DNA of 64,000 nucleotides, taken from positions 1 to 64,000 of the forward strand of contig NZ_JBASAD010000020.1 in NCBI RefSeq assembly GCF_049650445.1, given 5' to 3'. This DNA comes from Castellaniella sp049650445. Its GTDB lineage: Bacteria; Pseudomonadota; Gammaproteobacteria; Burkholderiales; Burkholderiaceae_B. Position 1 is the first letter of the stretch. Every line of letters begins with the position of its first letter. Position numbers and translations under genes: made by a program. The notes under the pieces were generated by a model. That model worked only from the letters and a program-made list of their open reading frames with translations, was not told where the DNA came from and searched no databases. Shown piece after piece: positions 23,138 through 30,519 of the stretch.

Positions 23138-23513
23138 TGAAAGAAACAACGCTATGTATGAATGGTATCAATAGTGGTGTTTGATGGCAAGTTTTTGTTA
23201 TTGATTCGTTTGGCATTCATCCTGAAGTGTGAATGTGGGCGAGCGTCTCTTCTAGTCGGGAAATTGCGCTGTGCCAAGAATGTCTCAGGCGTCCGCCACA
23301 AGACACCCTCCCCAGCCGGGACAGACACCCCCGACGGCGCCGGTGTTGTCAGGCGCCGAGTGCTGACGAAGGCACGAGGCAGACCCGGGCAGCCCGAAGA
23401 ACCGCCTGGCCCTCCGGCTGAGGCGATCCCCCCGCCCACCACCCCCCCGTCCGGCCTACAATCGGAACTTTGCGTGGCTGAATCCTTTGGCCCGCCTTTT
23501 TCACGGTTGCGAC
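23138..23513. other. Divergent intergenic region between hicAB and ettA
   Basis: This 376-bp stretch has no credible gene. The left third is AT-rich compared with the genome and holds the predicted hicAB promoter. The right part is G/C-rich and leads to a TACAAT -10-like box at 23457-23462, about 52 bp before the ettA start, with no convincing -35. I see no terminator or repeat in it. Confidence 0.6.
23162..23190 (-). promoter_or_regulatory. Predicted sigma-70 promoter of hicAB
   Basis: On the minus strand, TTGCCA (23190-23185) and TACCAT (23167-23162) are separated by 17 bp. The -10 lies about 25 bp upstream of the hicA ATG. The spacing is ideal and the surrounding sequence is AT-rich. No obvious palindromic HicB operator was found by eye. 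Confidence 0.45.
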
Positions 23514-25187
23514 ATGGCACAGTACGTCTATTCCATGCACCGGGTCGGCAAGATCGTGCCGCCCAAGCGTCAGATTCTGCGGGACATCTCCCTGTCCTTC
23601 TTCCCCGGCGCCAAGATCGGGGTTCTGGGCCTGAACGGCTCGGGCAAATCCACCCTCCTGAAGATCATGGCCGGCGTGGACAAAGACATCGAAGGCGAAG
23701 CCGTCCCCATGGCGGGCCTGCGCATCGGCTACCTGCCGCAGGAACCGCAGCTCGACCCCGATCACACCGTCCGTCAGGCGGTCGAAGCCGGCCTGGGCGA
23801 AGTCTTCGAAGCCCGCAAGCGCCTGGACGAGGTCTATGCCGCCTACGCCGAGCCCGACGCTGATTTCGATGCCCTGGCCGCCGAGCAGGCCGAACTGGAA
23901 GCCGTCATTGCGGCCGCCGCGACCAGCGGCAGCGACGACATCGAGACCCAGATGGAAATCGCCGCCGACGCCCTGCGCCTGCCGCCCTGGGATGCCATGG
24001 TCGGCAAACTGTCCGGCGGTGAAAAGCGCCGGGTGGCCCTGTGCCGCCTGCTGCTGTCCAAGCCCGACATGCTGCTGCTGGACGAACCCACCAACCACCT
24101 GGACGCCGAATCGGTCGAATGGCTGGAAGTCTTTCTGCGTCAGTTCCCCGGGACCGTCGTCGGTGTCACCCACGATCGCTACTTCCTGGACAACGCCGCC
24201 GAATGGATTCTGGAACTGGACCGGGGCCACGGCATCCCCTGGAAGGGCAACTACAGCTCCTGGCTGGAACAGAAAGAAGACCGCCTGAAACAGGAAGAAG
24301 CCGCCGAATCCGCCCGCCAGCGCACCATCAAGAAAGAACTGGAATGGGTGCGGCAGAATCCCAAGGGCCGTCAGGCCAAGGCCAAGGCGCGCCTGGCGCG
24401 CTTCGAGGAACTGTCCTCGCACGAATACCAGAAGCGCAACGAGACTCAGGAAATTTTCATTCCTGTGGCCGAGCGCCTGGGCAACGAGGTCATCGAATTC
24501 CGCAACGTGTCCAAGTCTTTCGGCGACCGGCTGCTGATCGACGATCTCAGCTTCAAGATTCCCGCCGGGGCCATCGTCGGCATCATCGGCCCCAACGGCG
24601 CGGGTAAATCCACGCTGTTCCGCATGATCGCCGGCCAGGAAGCCCCGGACTCGGGCGAAGTCGTGCTGGGTCAGACCGTCAAGCTGGCCTACGTCGACCA
24701 GTCGCGCGATTCTCTGCCCGACGACAAGACCGTCTTCGACGCCATTTCCGACGGTGCCGACCTGTTGACCGTGGGGCGCTTCGAAATGCCGGCGCGCGCC
24801 TATCTGGGCCGCTTCAACTTCAAGGGCGCGGATCAGGGCAAACACGTCGGCAAGCTGTCGGGCGGTGAACGCGGCCGCCTGCACCTGGCCAAGACCCTGA
24901 TCGCGGGCGGCAACGTGTTGCTGTTGGACGAGCCGTCCAACGACCTGGACGTCGAAACCCTGCGCGCCCTCGAGGACGCCCTGCTGGAATTCGCCGGCTC
25001 CGTGCTGGTCATCAGCCACGACCGCTGGTTCCTGGATCGCATCGCCACGCACATCCTGGCGTTCGAAGGCGATTCCCAGGTCGTGTTCTTCGACGGCAAC
25101 TACCAGGAATACGAGGCCGACAAGAAGGCCCGCCTGGGCGAAGAGGCCTCCCGGCCGCGCCGGATCCGCTACAAGGCCCTGAAATGA
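23514..25187 (+). CDS. ettA: Energy-dependent translational throttle protein EttA
   Basis: EttA is an ABC-F ATPase that binds the ribosomal E site and gates the first elongation cycles according to energy status. The 557 residues match the family length. Two ABC cassettes are present: Walker A GLNGSGKSTLLK and GPNGAGKSTLF, and signatures LSGGEKRRVAL and LSGGERGRLHL. Walker B/E motifs are LLLDEPTNHLD and LLLDEPSNDLD. A charged linker (KEDRLKQEEAAESARQRTIK) forms the interdomain P-site motif. The start MAQYVYSMHRVGK matches family N termini; an in-frame extension upstream is not family-like. Confidence 0.97.
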   Translation: MAQYVYSMHRVGKIVPPKRQILRDISLSFFPGAKIGVLGLNGSGKSTLLKIMAGVDKDIEGEAVPMAGLRIGYLPQEPQLDPDHTVRQAVEAGLGEVFEARKRLDEVYAAYAEPDADFDALAAEQAELEAVIAAAATSGSDDIETQMEIAADALRLPPWDAMVGKLSGGEKRRVALCRLLLSKPDMLLLDEPTNHLDAESVEWLEVFLRQFPGTVVGVTHDRYFLDNAAEWILELDRGHGIPWKGNYSSWLEQKEDRLKQEEAAESARQRTIKKELEWVRQNPKGRQAKAKARLARFEELSSHEYQKRNETQEIFIPVAERLGNEVIEFRNVSKSFGDRLLIDDLSFKIPAGAIVGIIGPNGAGKSTLFRMIAGQEAPDSGEVVLGQTVKLAYVDQSRDSLPDDKTVFDAISDGADLLTVGRFEMPARAYLGRFNFKGADQGKHVGKLSGGERGRLHLAKTLIAGGNVLLLDEPSNDLDVETLRALEDALLEFAGSVLVISHDRWFLDRIATHILAFEGDSQVVFFDGNYQEYEADKKARLGEEASRPRRIRYKALK

Positions 25188-25267
25188 ACTGAATGAGTCC
25201 GGGCGCCGGGCCGTTCCTGCGGACCGTTCGGCGCCTGACGTTCAGAGCCCCCTCCAAGGAGTGCGTC

Positions 25268-25825
25268 ATGAAACACGTGGATGTGAACCGGGCTTTGCTG
25301 ACGACTGGCACCAGTCTGCTGCTGATCGTGGACATGCAGGAAAAACTGCTGCCGGCGATCCAGGACACCGACGCCTTGCGAGGGCGTGTCGCCAGGCTGG
25401 CCCAGGCAGCCCGTCTGCTCTCCGTCCCGGTCTGGGCCACGGAACACTGGCCTGAGAAGATCGGTCCGACCCACGCCGATCTGGCGCTCCATATCGACCG
25501 GGTCGTCTCCAAGACGCATTTCAACGCCTGCCGTGAGGCCGCTTTCCTGGAGCAATGGCCGGCGGGCCGTTCCCGAGTGTTGTTGGCAGGCACCGAAGCA
25601 CATATCTGCGTGTTACAAACAGGACTGGGTCTGGCGCAGGCCGGCTACGAGCCGGTACTGATCACGGACGGTATCGGTTCCCGGCGCCCATCCGACTGGG
25701 CAGGAGCTTGCGAACGCTGGCGCCGGTACGGCCTGGAGACCGTCACGTCCGAAATGGCGATCTACGAATGGCTGGAAACGCCGGCGCATCCGGCCTTCCG
25801 GGATGTGCTGGCGCTGGTGAAGTGA
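25268..25825 (+). CDS. Isochorismatase-family cysteine hydrolase
   Basis: This 185-residue alpha/beta hydrolase has a nicotinamidase/isochorismatase fold. The catalytic triad is visible: Asp22 in LLIVDMQEK, Lys82 in VVSKTHFNA and Cys114 in GTEAHICVLQT. The cis-peptide region before the cysteine is conserved. An AAGGAG site lies ahead of the ATG. It is closest in look to YcaC-like members of unknown substrate. It follows ettA by 80 bp, which holds no terminator that I can see, so the two may be co-transcribed. Confidence 0.87.
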   Translation: MKHVDVNRALLTTGTSLLLIVDMQEKLLPAIQDTDALRGRVARLAQAARLLSVPVWATEHWPEKIGPTHADLALHIDRVVSKTHFNACREAAFLEQWPAGRSRVLLAGTEAHICVLQTGLGLAQAGYEPVLITDGIGSRRPSDWAGACERWRRYGLETVTSEMAIYEWLETPAHPAFRDVLALVK

Positions 25826-25921
25826 AGCGCGCCGTATCCCTGATACTGCTGTTACAAGTTACAAGGATCGACATCTTGGCTCACAGCTTTTTCCGGGACG
25901 GCCGCTTATAAAGAAGTCAGG

Positions 25922-25937
25922 ATGCCCGACCGGGCAT
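25922..25937. repeat. Short palindrome upstream of the lipoprotein gene
   Basis: ATGCCCG and CGGGCAT form perfect 7-bp arms around a 2-bp centre. It lies about 36 bp upstream of the lipoprotein ATG and just after a TTATAA sequence that could be a -10. It could be an operator or a 5' leader hairpin. Confidence 0.45.
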
Positions 25938-25972
25938 GAACCATCATGCGGCACACGAGAAGGAGAATCACT

Positions 25973-26200
25973 ATGACGATCAGGACATTCGGAAAAATCG
26001 GCACGGCCCTGATATTGGCGACAGCCATGGCCGGGTGCTCGTCCTGGGACAATATGAGCCACCGCCAGAAATCGGCTGTCACGGGCGCGGGCCTGGGCGG
26101 CGTGGCGGGAGCCGTCGTCACCGGCGGGGGTATCCTGGGCACGGTGGGTGGCGCTGCCATCGGTGGCGTCATCGGCGATCAGGTCGGCAAGAACCGCTGA
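25973..26200 (+). CDS. Small glycine-zipper outer-membrane lipoprotein (OsmB-like)
   Basis: This 75-residue precursor has a type II signal peptide (GTALILATAMAGC, lipidated Cys22). The mature part is mostly a glycine-zipper hairpin (GAGLGGVAGAVVTGGGILG, then GAAIGGVIGDQVG) of the 2TM type seen in OsmB and SlyB-like proteins. These associate with the outer membrane and are often stress induced. An AAGGAG site sets the ATG at 25973 rather than the upstream in-frame ATG. A terminator follows 24 bp after the stop, so it is monocistronic. Confidence 0.88.
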   Translation: MTIRTFGKIGTALILATAMAGCSSWDNMSHRQKSAVTGAGLGGVAGAVVTGGGILGTVGGAAIGGVIGDQVGKNR

Positions 26201-26223
26201 TCCGCGACACATGCAGTGCGATG

Positions 26224-26247
26224 AGCGCCCTCCGGGGCGCTTTTTTT
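26224..26247 (+). terminator. Intrinsic terminator of the lipoprotein gene
   Basis: AGCGCCC and GGGCGCT form a 7-bp stem with a TCCG loop, followed by seven T. The T-run is also the left edge of dispersed repeat copy 1. Confidence 0.85.
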
Positions 26248-26412
26248 GCCGCCGGGCCGTCCCAAGGTAAAAAGCGCCCCCTTTGGGGATGAGCCCGGAC
26301 ACAAGTCAGTCCCTGCGGACTGAGTTGTGCCTGGCGAATCCGAGCGGCATGCAGGCCGCGAGGTGGACAGCAAGCTGGCCGTAGGCCTGCGCAGCGTGGG
26401 GGCCCTTTTTTG
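26241..26412. repeat. Dispersed intergenic repeat, copy 1 (module A then module B)
   Basis: Module A (26241-26366) matches 58391-58515 with about three differences over 125 bp. It contains a near-perfect hairpin with 12-bp arms (ACAAGTCAGTCC / GGACTGAGTTGT) around CTGC. Module B (26384-26412, starting GGCCTGCGCAGCGTGGG and ending in GCCC plus a T-run) also occurs in copy 2, but there it precedes module A. No ORF is supported. The element lies between a terminator and the promoter of the acyl-CoA dehydrogenase. It is likely a genome-wide repeat family, possibly REP-like. Confidence 0.8.
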
Positions 26413-26444
26413 CGTGTCCAACCCTGTTCGGACTGCTCCGGGCC

Positions 26445-26473
26445 TTGACTTCAAACAGGCTTCTCCCTTAAAT
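26445..26473 (+). promoter_or_regulatory. Predicted sigma-70 promoter of the acyl-CoA dehydrogenase gene
   Basis: TTGACT (26445-26450) and TTAAAT (26468-26473) are spaced by exactly 17 bp. The expected start point falls inside the palindrome at 26469-26494, so a bound repressor would block RNA polymerase. Confidence 0.75.
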
Positions 26474-26494
26474 TCAAACGATCGTTTGAATTTA
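26469..26494. promoter_or_regulatory. 26-bp perfect palindrome, candidate PsrA/FadR-type (TetR family) operator
   Basis: The half-site TAAATTCAAACGA is followed by its exact reverse complement. The core CAAAC-GATC-GTTTG fits the published binding pattern of PsrA, a TetR-family fatty-acid-responsive repressor ((G/C)AAAC, 2-4 bp, GTTT(G/C)). It overlaps the -10 box and start point of a fatty acyl-CoA dehydrogenase promoter, the expected place for such a site. The cognate regulator is not in the window. Confidence 0.8.
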
Positions 26495-26517
26495 GAACAT
26501 CCCTTTGGAGACCGGAG

Positions 26518-28323
26518 ATGCACGATTACAAAGCCCCTCTGCGCGACATCCGTTTCGTGCGTGACGAAGTCCTGAACTACCCCGCCCACTATCAGTCCCT
26601 GCCGGGCTGCGAGGATGCCACCCCCGACATGGTCGGCGCCATCCTGGAAGAGGGCGCTAAATTCTGTCAGGAAGTGCTGGCGCCGTTGAATCAGGTCGGC
26701 GACCGCGAGGGTTGCACCTGGTCGTCCGAAGGCGTCAAGACCCCGACGGGCTTCAAGGAAGCCTACGCCCGGTACATCGAAGGCGGCTGGCCGGCGTTGT
26801 CGCACGATACGGCCCACGGCGGCCAGGGCCTGCCCGAATCCCTGGGCATGGCCATCAGCGAACTGATGGGCGAGGCCAACTGGGCCTGGGGCATGTACCC
26901 CGGCCTGTCGCACGGCGCCATGAACACGCTGCAGGCGCACGGTACGCCGGAACAGCAGAAGACCTATCTGGAACCCCTGGTGTCCGGCCAGTGGACCGGC
27001 ACCATGTGCCTGACCGAGCCGCACTGCGGCACCGATCTGGGCATGCTGCGCACCAAGGCCGAGCCCCAGGCCGACGGCAGCTACAAGATCAGCGGCACCA
27101 AGATCTTCATTTCCGCCGGCGAACACGATATGGCGGAAAACATCGTCCACATCGTCCTGGCCCGCCTGCCCGACGCGCCCGCCGGCACCAAGGGGATCTC
27201 CCTGTTCATCGTGCCCAAATTCCTGGCCGACGGCCAGGGCGGCCTGGGGGCGCGCAATGGCGTGTCCTGCGGCTCTCTCGAACACAAGATGGGGATCCAT
27301 GGCAACGCCACCTGCGTGATGAATTTCGACGGCGCCACCGGTTTCCTGATCGGACCGGCCAACAAGGGCCTGAACTGCATGTTCACCTTCATGAACACGG
27401 CACGCCTGGGCACCGCCATCCAGGGGCTGGCGCACGCCGAGGTCGCCCTGCAGGGCGCCACGGCCTATGCGCGTGAGCGCCTGCAGATGCGCGCCCTGAG
27501 CGGCCCGAAGTTCCCGGACCAGCCGGCCGACCCCATCATCGTGCACCCCGACGTGCGCCGCATGCTGCTGACGATCAAGTCCTACGCCGAGGGCAACCGC
27601 GCGCTGCTGTACTACGCCGCGCAGCAAGTGGACATCATGCAGCACAGCCAGGACGCGGACGCGCGTGAACAGGCCGACAAGCTGCTGGGTTTCCTGACCC
27701 CGATCGCCAAGGCCTTCATGACCGAGACCGGCTTCGAGGCGGCCAATCTGGGCGTCCAGGTCTTCGGCGGCCACGGTTATATCTCCGAGCGCGGCATGGA
27801 GCAGAACGTGCGCGACAGCCGCATCTCGATGCTGTACGAAGGCACGACCGGCGTTCAGGCGCTGGACCTGCTGGGCCGCAAGGTGCTGATGACCCAGGGC
27901 GAGCCGCTGCGGCTCTTCACCAAGGTCGTGCACAAATTCTGCAAGGCCAACAGCGGCAACCGCGCGATTTCCGAACTGGTGAAGCCCCTGGCCGAACTGA
28001 ACAAGGAATGGGGCGACCTGACCCTGAAGATCGGCATGAAGGCCATGACCAACCGCGAGGCGGTGGGCGCGGCGTCCGTGGACTATCTGATGTATTCGGG
28101 TTACGTGACGCTGGCCTATTTCTGGGCCGACATGGCGCGTGTCGCGGCCGAGAAGCTGGCGACGGGCGAGGGCGACAAGGCCTTCTACCAGGCCAAGCTG
28201 CACACCGCGCGTTTCTACTTCACCCGCATCCTGCCGCGCACCCGCGCGCACGTGGACGCCATCAAGGCCGGCCCCGACGTGCTGATGGATCTGCCGGCAG
28301 AGGACTTCGCACTGGGGTATTGA
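26518..28323 (+). CDS. Acyl-CoA dehydrogenase, long form with extra C-terminal domain
   Basis: This FAD enzyme introduces the first double bond in fatty acyl-CoA beta-oxidation. The 601-residue protein has the N-terminal helical domain, the flavin-site strand MCLTEPHCGTDLG (about 162-174), IFISAGEHDM and the catalytic-base region RISMLYEGTTGVQALDLLGR (Glu in YEGT, about 435-454). It ends in the extra C-terminal dehydrogenase domain found in 590-610-residue members. GGAG sequences precede ATG 26518. A consensus promoter with an overlapping fatty-acid-type operator suggests induction by long-chain acyl-CoA. Confidence 0.93.
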   Translation: MHDYKAPLRDIRFVRDEVLNYPAHYQSLPGCEDATPDMVGAILEEGAKFCQEVLAPLNQVGDREGCTWSSEGVKTPTGFKEAYARYIEGGWPALSHDTAHGGQGLPESLGMAISELMGEANWAWGMYPGLSHGAMNTLQAHGTPEQQKTYLEPLVSGQWTGTMCLTEPHCGTDLGMLRTKAEPQADGSYKISGTKIFISAGEHDMAENIVHIVLARLPDAPAGTKGISLFIVPKFLADGQGGLGARNGVSCGSLEHKMGIHGNATCVMNFDGATGFLIGPANKGLNCMFTFMNTARLGTAIQGLAHAEVALQGATAYARERLQMRALSGPKFPDQPADPIIVHPDVRRMLLTIKSYAEGNRALLYYAAQQVDIMQHSQDADAREQADKLLGFLTPIAKAFMTETGFEAANLGVQVFGGHGYISERGMEQNVRDSRISMLYEGTTGVQALDLLGRKVLMTQGEPLRLFTKVVHKFCKANSGNRAISELVKPLAELNKEWGDLTLKIGMKAMTNREAVGAASVDYLMYSGYVTLAYFWADMARVAAEKLATGEGDKAFYQAKLHTARFYFTRILPRTRAHVDAIKAGPDVLMDLPAEDFALGY

Positions 28324-28347
28324 TCCCAGGGGTCTTGATCCGGGAAC

Positions 28348-28399
28348 AAGAGGCGGGGCGCTGTACACTCTGGGCTGCCGTCGTCAATCCCCGCCTCTT
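28348..28399. repeat. Long-loop inverted repeat in the leader of the AEC transporter gene
   Basis: AAGAGGCGGGG (28348-28358) pairs perfectly with CCCCGCCTCTT (28389-28399) across a 30-base loop. The right arm runs into TTTT and ends three bases before the next ATG. No Shine-Dalgarno is visible between the arm and the start. It may serve as a terminator for the upstream gene and control access to the AEC start. Confidence 0.6.
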
Positions 28400-28402
28400 T
28401 TC

Positions 28403-29287
28403 ATGTTCCTGACCCTGCTGAATATCGTCCTGCCCGTCTTTGCCGTGGCGGCCCTGGGCTTTGCCTTTGGCCGCCGTCAGGCGCGCAAGCCGGACATGGG
28501 GTTCATCAATCACGCCAATGTGATGGTGTTCTGTCCCGCGCTGGTGTTTTCGGCCCTGGTGAATAATCCGGTCGATCTGACGCGCGGCTGGCCGCTGGTG
28601 GCGGCCGGGGTTCTGATCGTTCTCGTGCCGGGTCTGCTGCTGGCCCTGGTGCGCCGCCCCGGAGTGTCCCGTCCCGCTTTCCTGGTGCCGGGGATGTTCC
28701 GCAACACCGGCAACATCGGCATTCCGCTGATGATGCTGGCGTATGGCAAGGATCTGCTGGGCGACATCGTGCTGCTGTTCGTGCTGTCGAACCTGCTGCA
28801 TTTCTCCCTGGGCCTGTTCCTGCTGTCGCGTCAGGGCGATCGCTGGCTGTGGCTGCGCAATCCGAACATCTGGGCGGCCGTGCTGGGCGTGGTCATGGCA
28901 CCGCACCGGGATTGGATTCCGCCCTTCGTGATGACCACGCTGGACCTGACCGGGCAGATCGCGATTCCGCTGATGCTGTTCAGTCTGGGCGTGCGTCTGT
29001 CCCAGGACAGGGTCGAGCAATTGGGCCTGGCGCTGCGCATCAACGTGCTGTATCTGCTGGTGGGCCTGCTGACGCTGCCCATCGTGCTGTGGTTGCTGCC
29101 CCTGACGCCGGAATGGTCACGCATGATCGCCTTGTCGGTCATGCTGCCGCCGGCGGTGCTGAACTATCTGCTGTGCGAACAGTATCGCGTAGAGCCCAAG
29201 ACCGTGGCCAGCGTGGTGCTGCTAGGGAACCTGTTGTCTCTGGCAACGATCCCGCTGGTGGTCTGGGCAACGCTGACTTGGGTTTAA
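28403..29287 (+). CDS. AEC (auxin efflux carrier) family transporter
   Basis: This inner-membrane carrier has 294 residues and about ten predicted membrane segments in two halves. The conserved crossover motifs are present: PGMFRNTGNIGIPLMMLAYG (about 95-114) and GQIAIPLMLFSLGVRLS (about 184-200), plus VMLPPAVLNYLLCEQY near 249-264. Bacterial members export or import organic acids such as malate or malonate; the substrate here is unknown. The gene lacks a clear ribosome-binding site and sits behind a long hairpin. Its TAA shares a TTAA palindrome with the stop of converging minE. Confidence 0.88.
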   Translation: MFLTLLNIVLPVFAVAALGFAFGRRQARKPDMGFINHANVMVFCPALVFSALVNNPVDLTRGWPLVAAGVLIVLVPGLLLALVRRPGVSRPAFLVPGMFRNTGNIGIPLMMLAYGKDLLGDIVLLFVLSNLLHFSLGLFLLSRQGDRWLWLRNPNIWAAVLGVVMAPHRDWIPPFVMTTLDLTGQIAIPLMLFSLGVRLSQDRVEQLGLALRINVLYLLVGLLTLPIVLWLLPLTPEWSRMIALSVMLPPAVLNYLLCEQYRVEPKTVASVVLLGNLLSLATIPLVVWATLTWV

Positions 29288-29550
29288 TTGCGCGCTTCGG
29301 TTTGCGGCATCTCGATCTTGACCTCAAGTACTTCCAGGGAATCCTGGCGGTCCAGGTTGACCTTGATGTCCTCGGGGTTGATCTGCACGTACTTCGAGAT
29401 CACCGCGATCAGTTCCTTTTGCATTTGCGGCAGGAAGTCGGGCGCGTTGCGACCGCTGCCACGTTCGTTGATCAGAATGAGCTGCAGGCGGTCCTTGGCG
29501 ACGCTGGCCGAGGTCTTCTTGCTTCCGCGCAGGAAATCCAGGAACGACAT
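29284..29550 (-). CDS. minE: Cell division topological specificity factor MinE
   Basis: MinE drives pole-to-pole oscillation by stimulating MinD ATPase and displacing MinC. The 88 residues start MSFLDFLRGSKKTSASVAKD, with the amphipathic membrane-targeting helix. The anti-MinCD beta strand is RLQLILINERG (21-31), and the topological specificity domain follows (ELIAVISKYVQINPEDIKV). It starts 2 bp after minD and is last in the minC-minD-minE order. Confidence 0.97.
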   Translation of the reverse strand: MSFLDFLRGSKKTSASVAKDRLQLILINERGSGRNAPDFLPQMQKELIAVISKYVQINPEDIKVNLDRQDSLEVLEVKIEMPQTEARN

Positions 29551-29552
29551 GC

Positions 29553-30368
29553 TTATTTACCCCCGAACAGGCGCTTGAACAGGCCGGGTTTTTCGTAGTC
29601 CACGAAACGCAGGGGCTTTTCTTCGCCCAGGTAGCGGTCCACCACATCCTGGTAGGCCAGGGCGACGTCGGAGTCGCGGATGTGGATGGCCGGAATGCCC
29701 TGGTTGGACGCCTGCAGCACGGTCTCCGATTCCGGGATCACGCCGATCAGGCGGATGCGCAGGATGTCTTCGATGTCGTTCAGGGACAGCATTTCACCGT
29801 CGGCCACGCGCTTGGCGTTGTAGCGGGTCAGCAGCAGATGTTCCTTGATCGGCTCATCGCCCTGTTCGGCGCGGCGGGACTTGGCCGACAGAATGCCCAG
29901 GATGCGGTCGGAGTCGCGCACCGAGGAGACCTCGGGATTGGTGACCACCAGCGCGTCGTCGGCGAAGTAGGACGCCATCACCGCGCCGGTCTCGATCCCC
30001 GCGGGGGAGTCGCAGACGATGTATTCGAAGTCCATGGCGGCCAGATCGGTCAGGACCTTTTCCACGCCTTCGCGCGTCAGGGCGTCCTTGTCGCGCGTCT
30101 GGGACGCCGGCAGGATGTACAGGTTTTCCAGTTGCTTGTCGCGGATCAGTGACTGGTTCAGCGTGGCTTCGCCCTGGATGACGTTGACGAAATCGTAGAC
30201 CACACGGCGTTCGCAGCCCATGATCAGGTCCAGGTTGCGCAGGCCGACGTCGAAGTCGATCACGACCGTCTTGTGGCCGCGCATGGCCAAACCGGCCGAA
30301 AAGCTCGCACTGGTGGTGGTTTTGCCCACCCCCCCCTTGCCGGAGGTGACTACAACGATGCGCGCCAT
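29553..30368 (-). CDS. minD: Septum site-determining ATPase MinD
   Basis: MinD is a membrane-associated ATPase that recruits MinC and is released by MinE. The 271 residues carry the deviant Walker A GKGGVGKTTT (10-19), switch I VIDFDVGLRNLDLIMG, switch II CDSPAGIETGA and the C-terminal amphipathic membrane anchor KPGLFKRLFGGK. It precedes minE by 2 bp. It is separated from minC by an unusually long 151-bp gap. Confidence 0.97.
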   Translation of the reverse strand: MARIVVVTSGKGGVGKTTTSASFSAGLAMRGHKTVVIDFDVGLRNLDLIMGCERRVVYDFVNVIQGEATLNQSLIRDKQLENLYILPASQTRDKDALTREGVEKVLTDLAAMDFEYIVCDSPAGIETGAVMASYFADDALVVTNPEVSSVRDSDRILGILSAKSRRAEQGDEPIKEHLLLTRYNAKRVADGEMLSLNDIEDILRIRLIGVIPESETVLQASNQGIPAIHIRDSDVALAYQDVVDRYLGEEKPLRFVDYEKPGLFKRLFGGK

Positions 30369-30413
30369 GGTGACTGTGTTCCCCTGTTCGAAAAATTCAT
30401 GACATCGTAAAGC

Positions 30414-30431
30414 AAAAACCCCCGGGAGGGC
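30414..30431 (-). terminator. Weak hairpin plus T-run in the minC-minD gap
   Basis: On the minus strand GCCCTCCCGGGGG runs into TTTTT. The stem is short, so it would be at most a partial terminator or attenuator between minC and minD. The rest of the 151-bp gap (30369-30519) holds no gene and no convincing consensus promoter. Confidence 0.3.
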
Positions 30432-30519
30432 TGACTGGCCGGTGGCGGGCCGTGTCCGGATGTGACCGGATACCCGCTTCAGGGGTGCCGGGCTGCCCCC
30501 TGGGTGGCGGACAGGTCCG

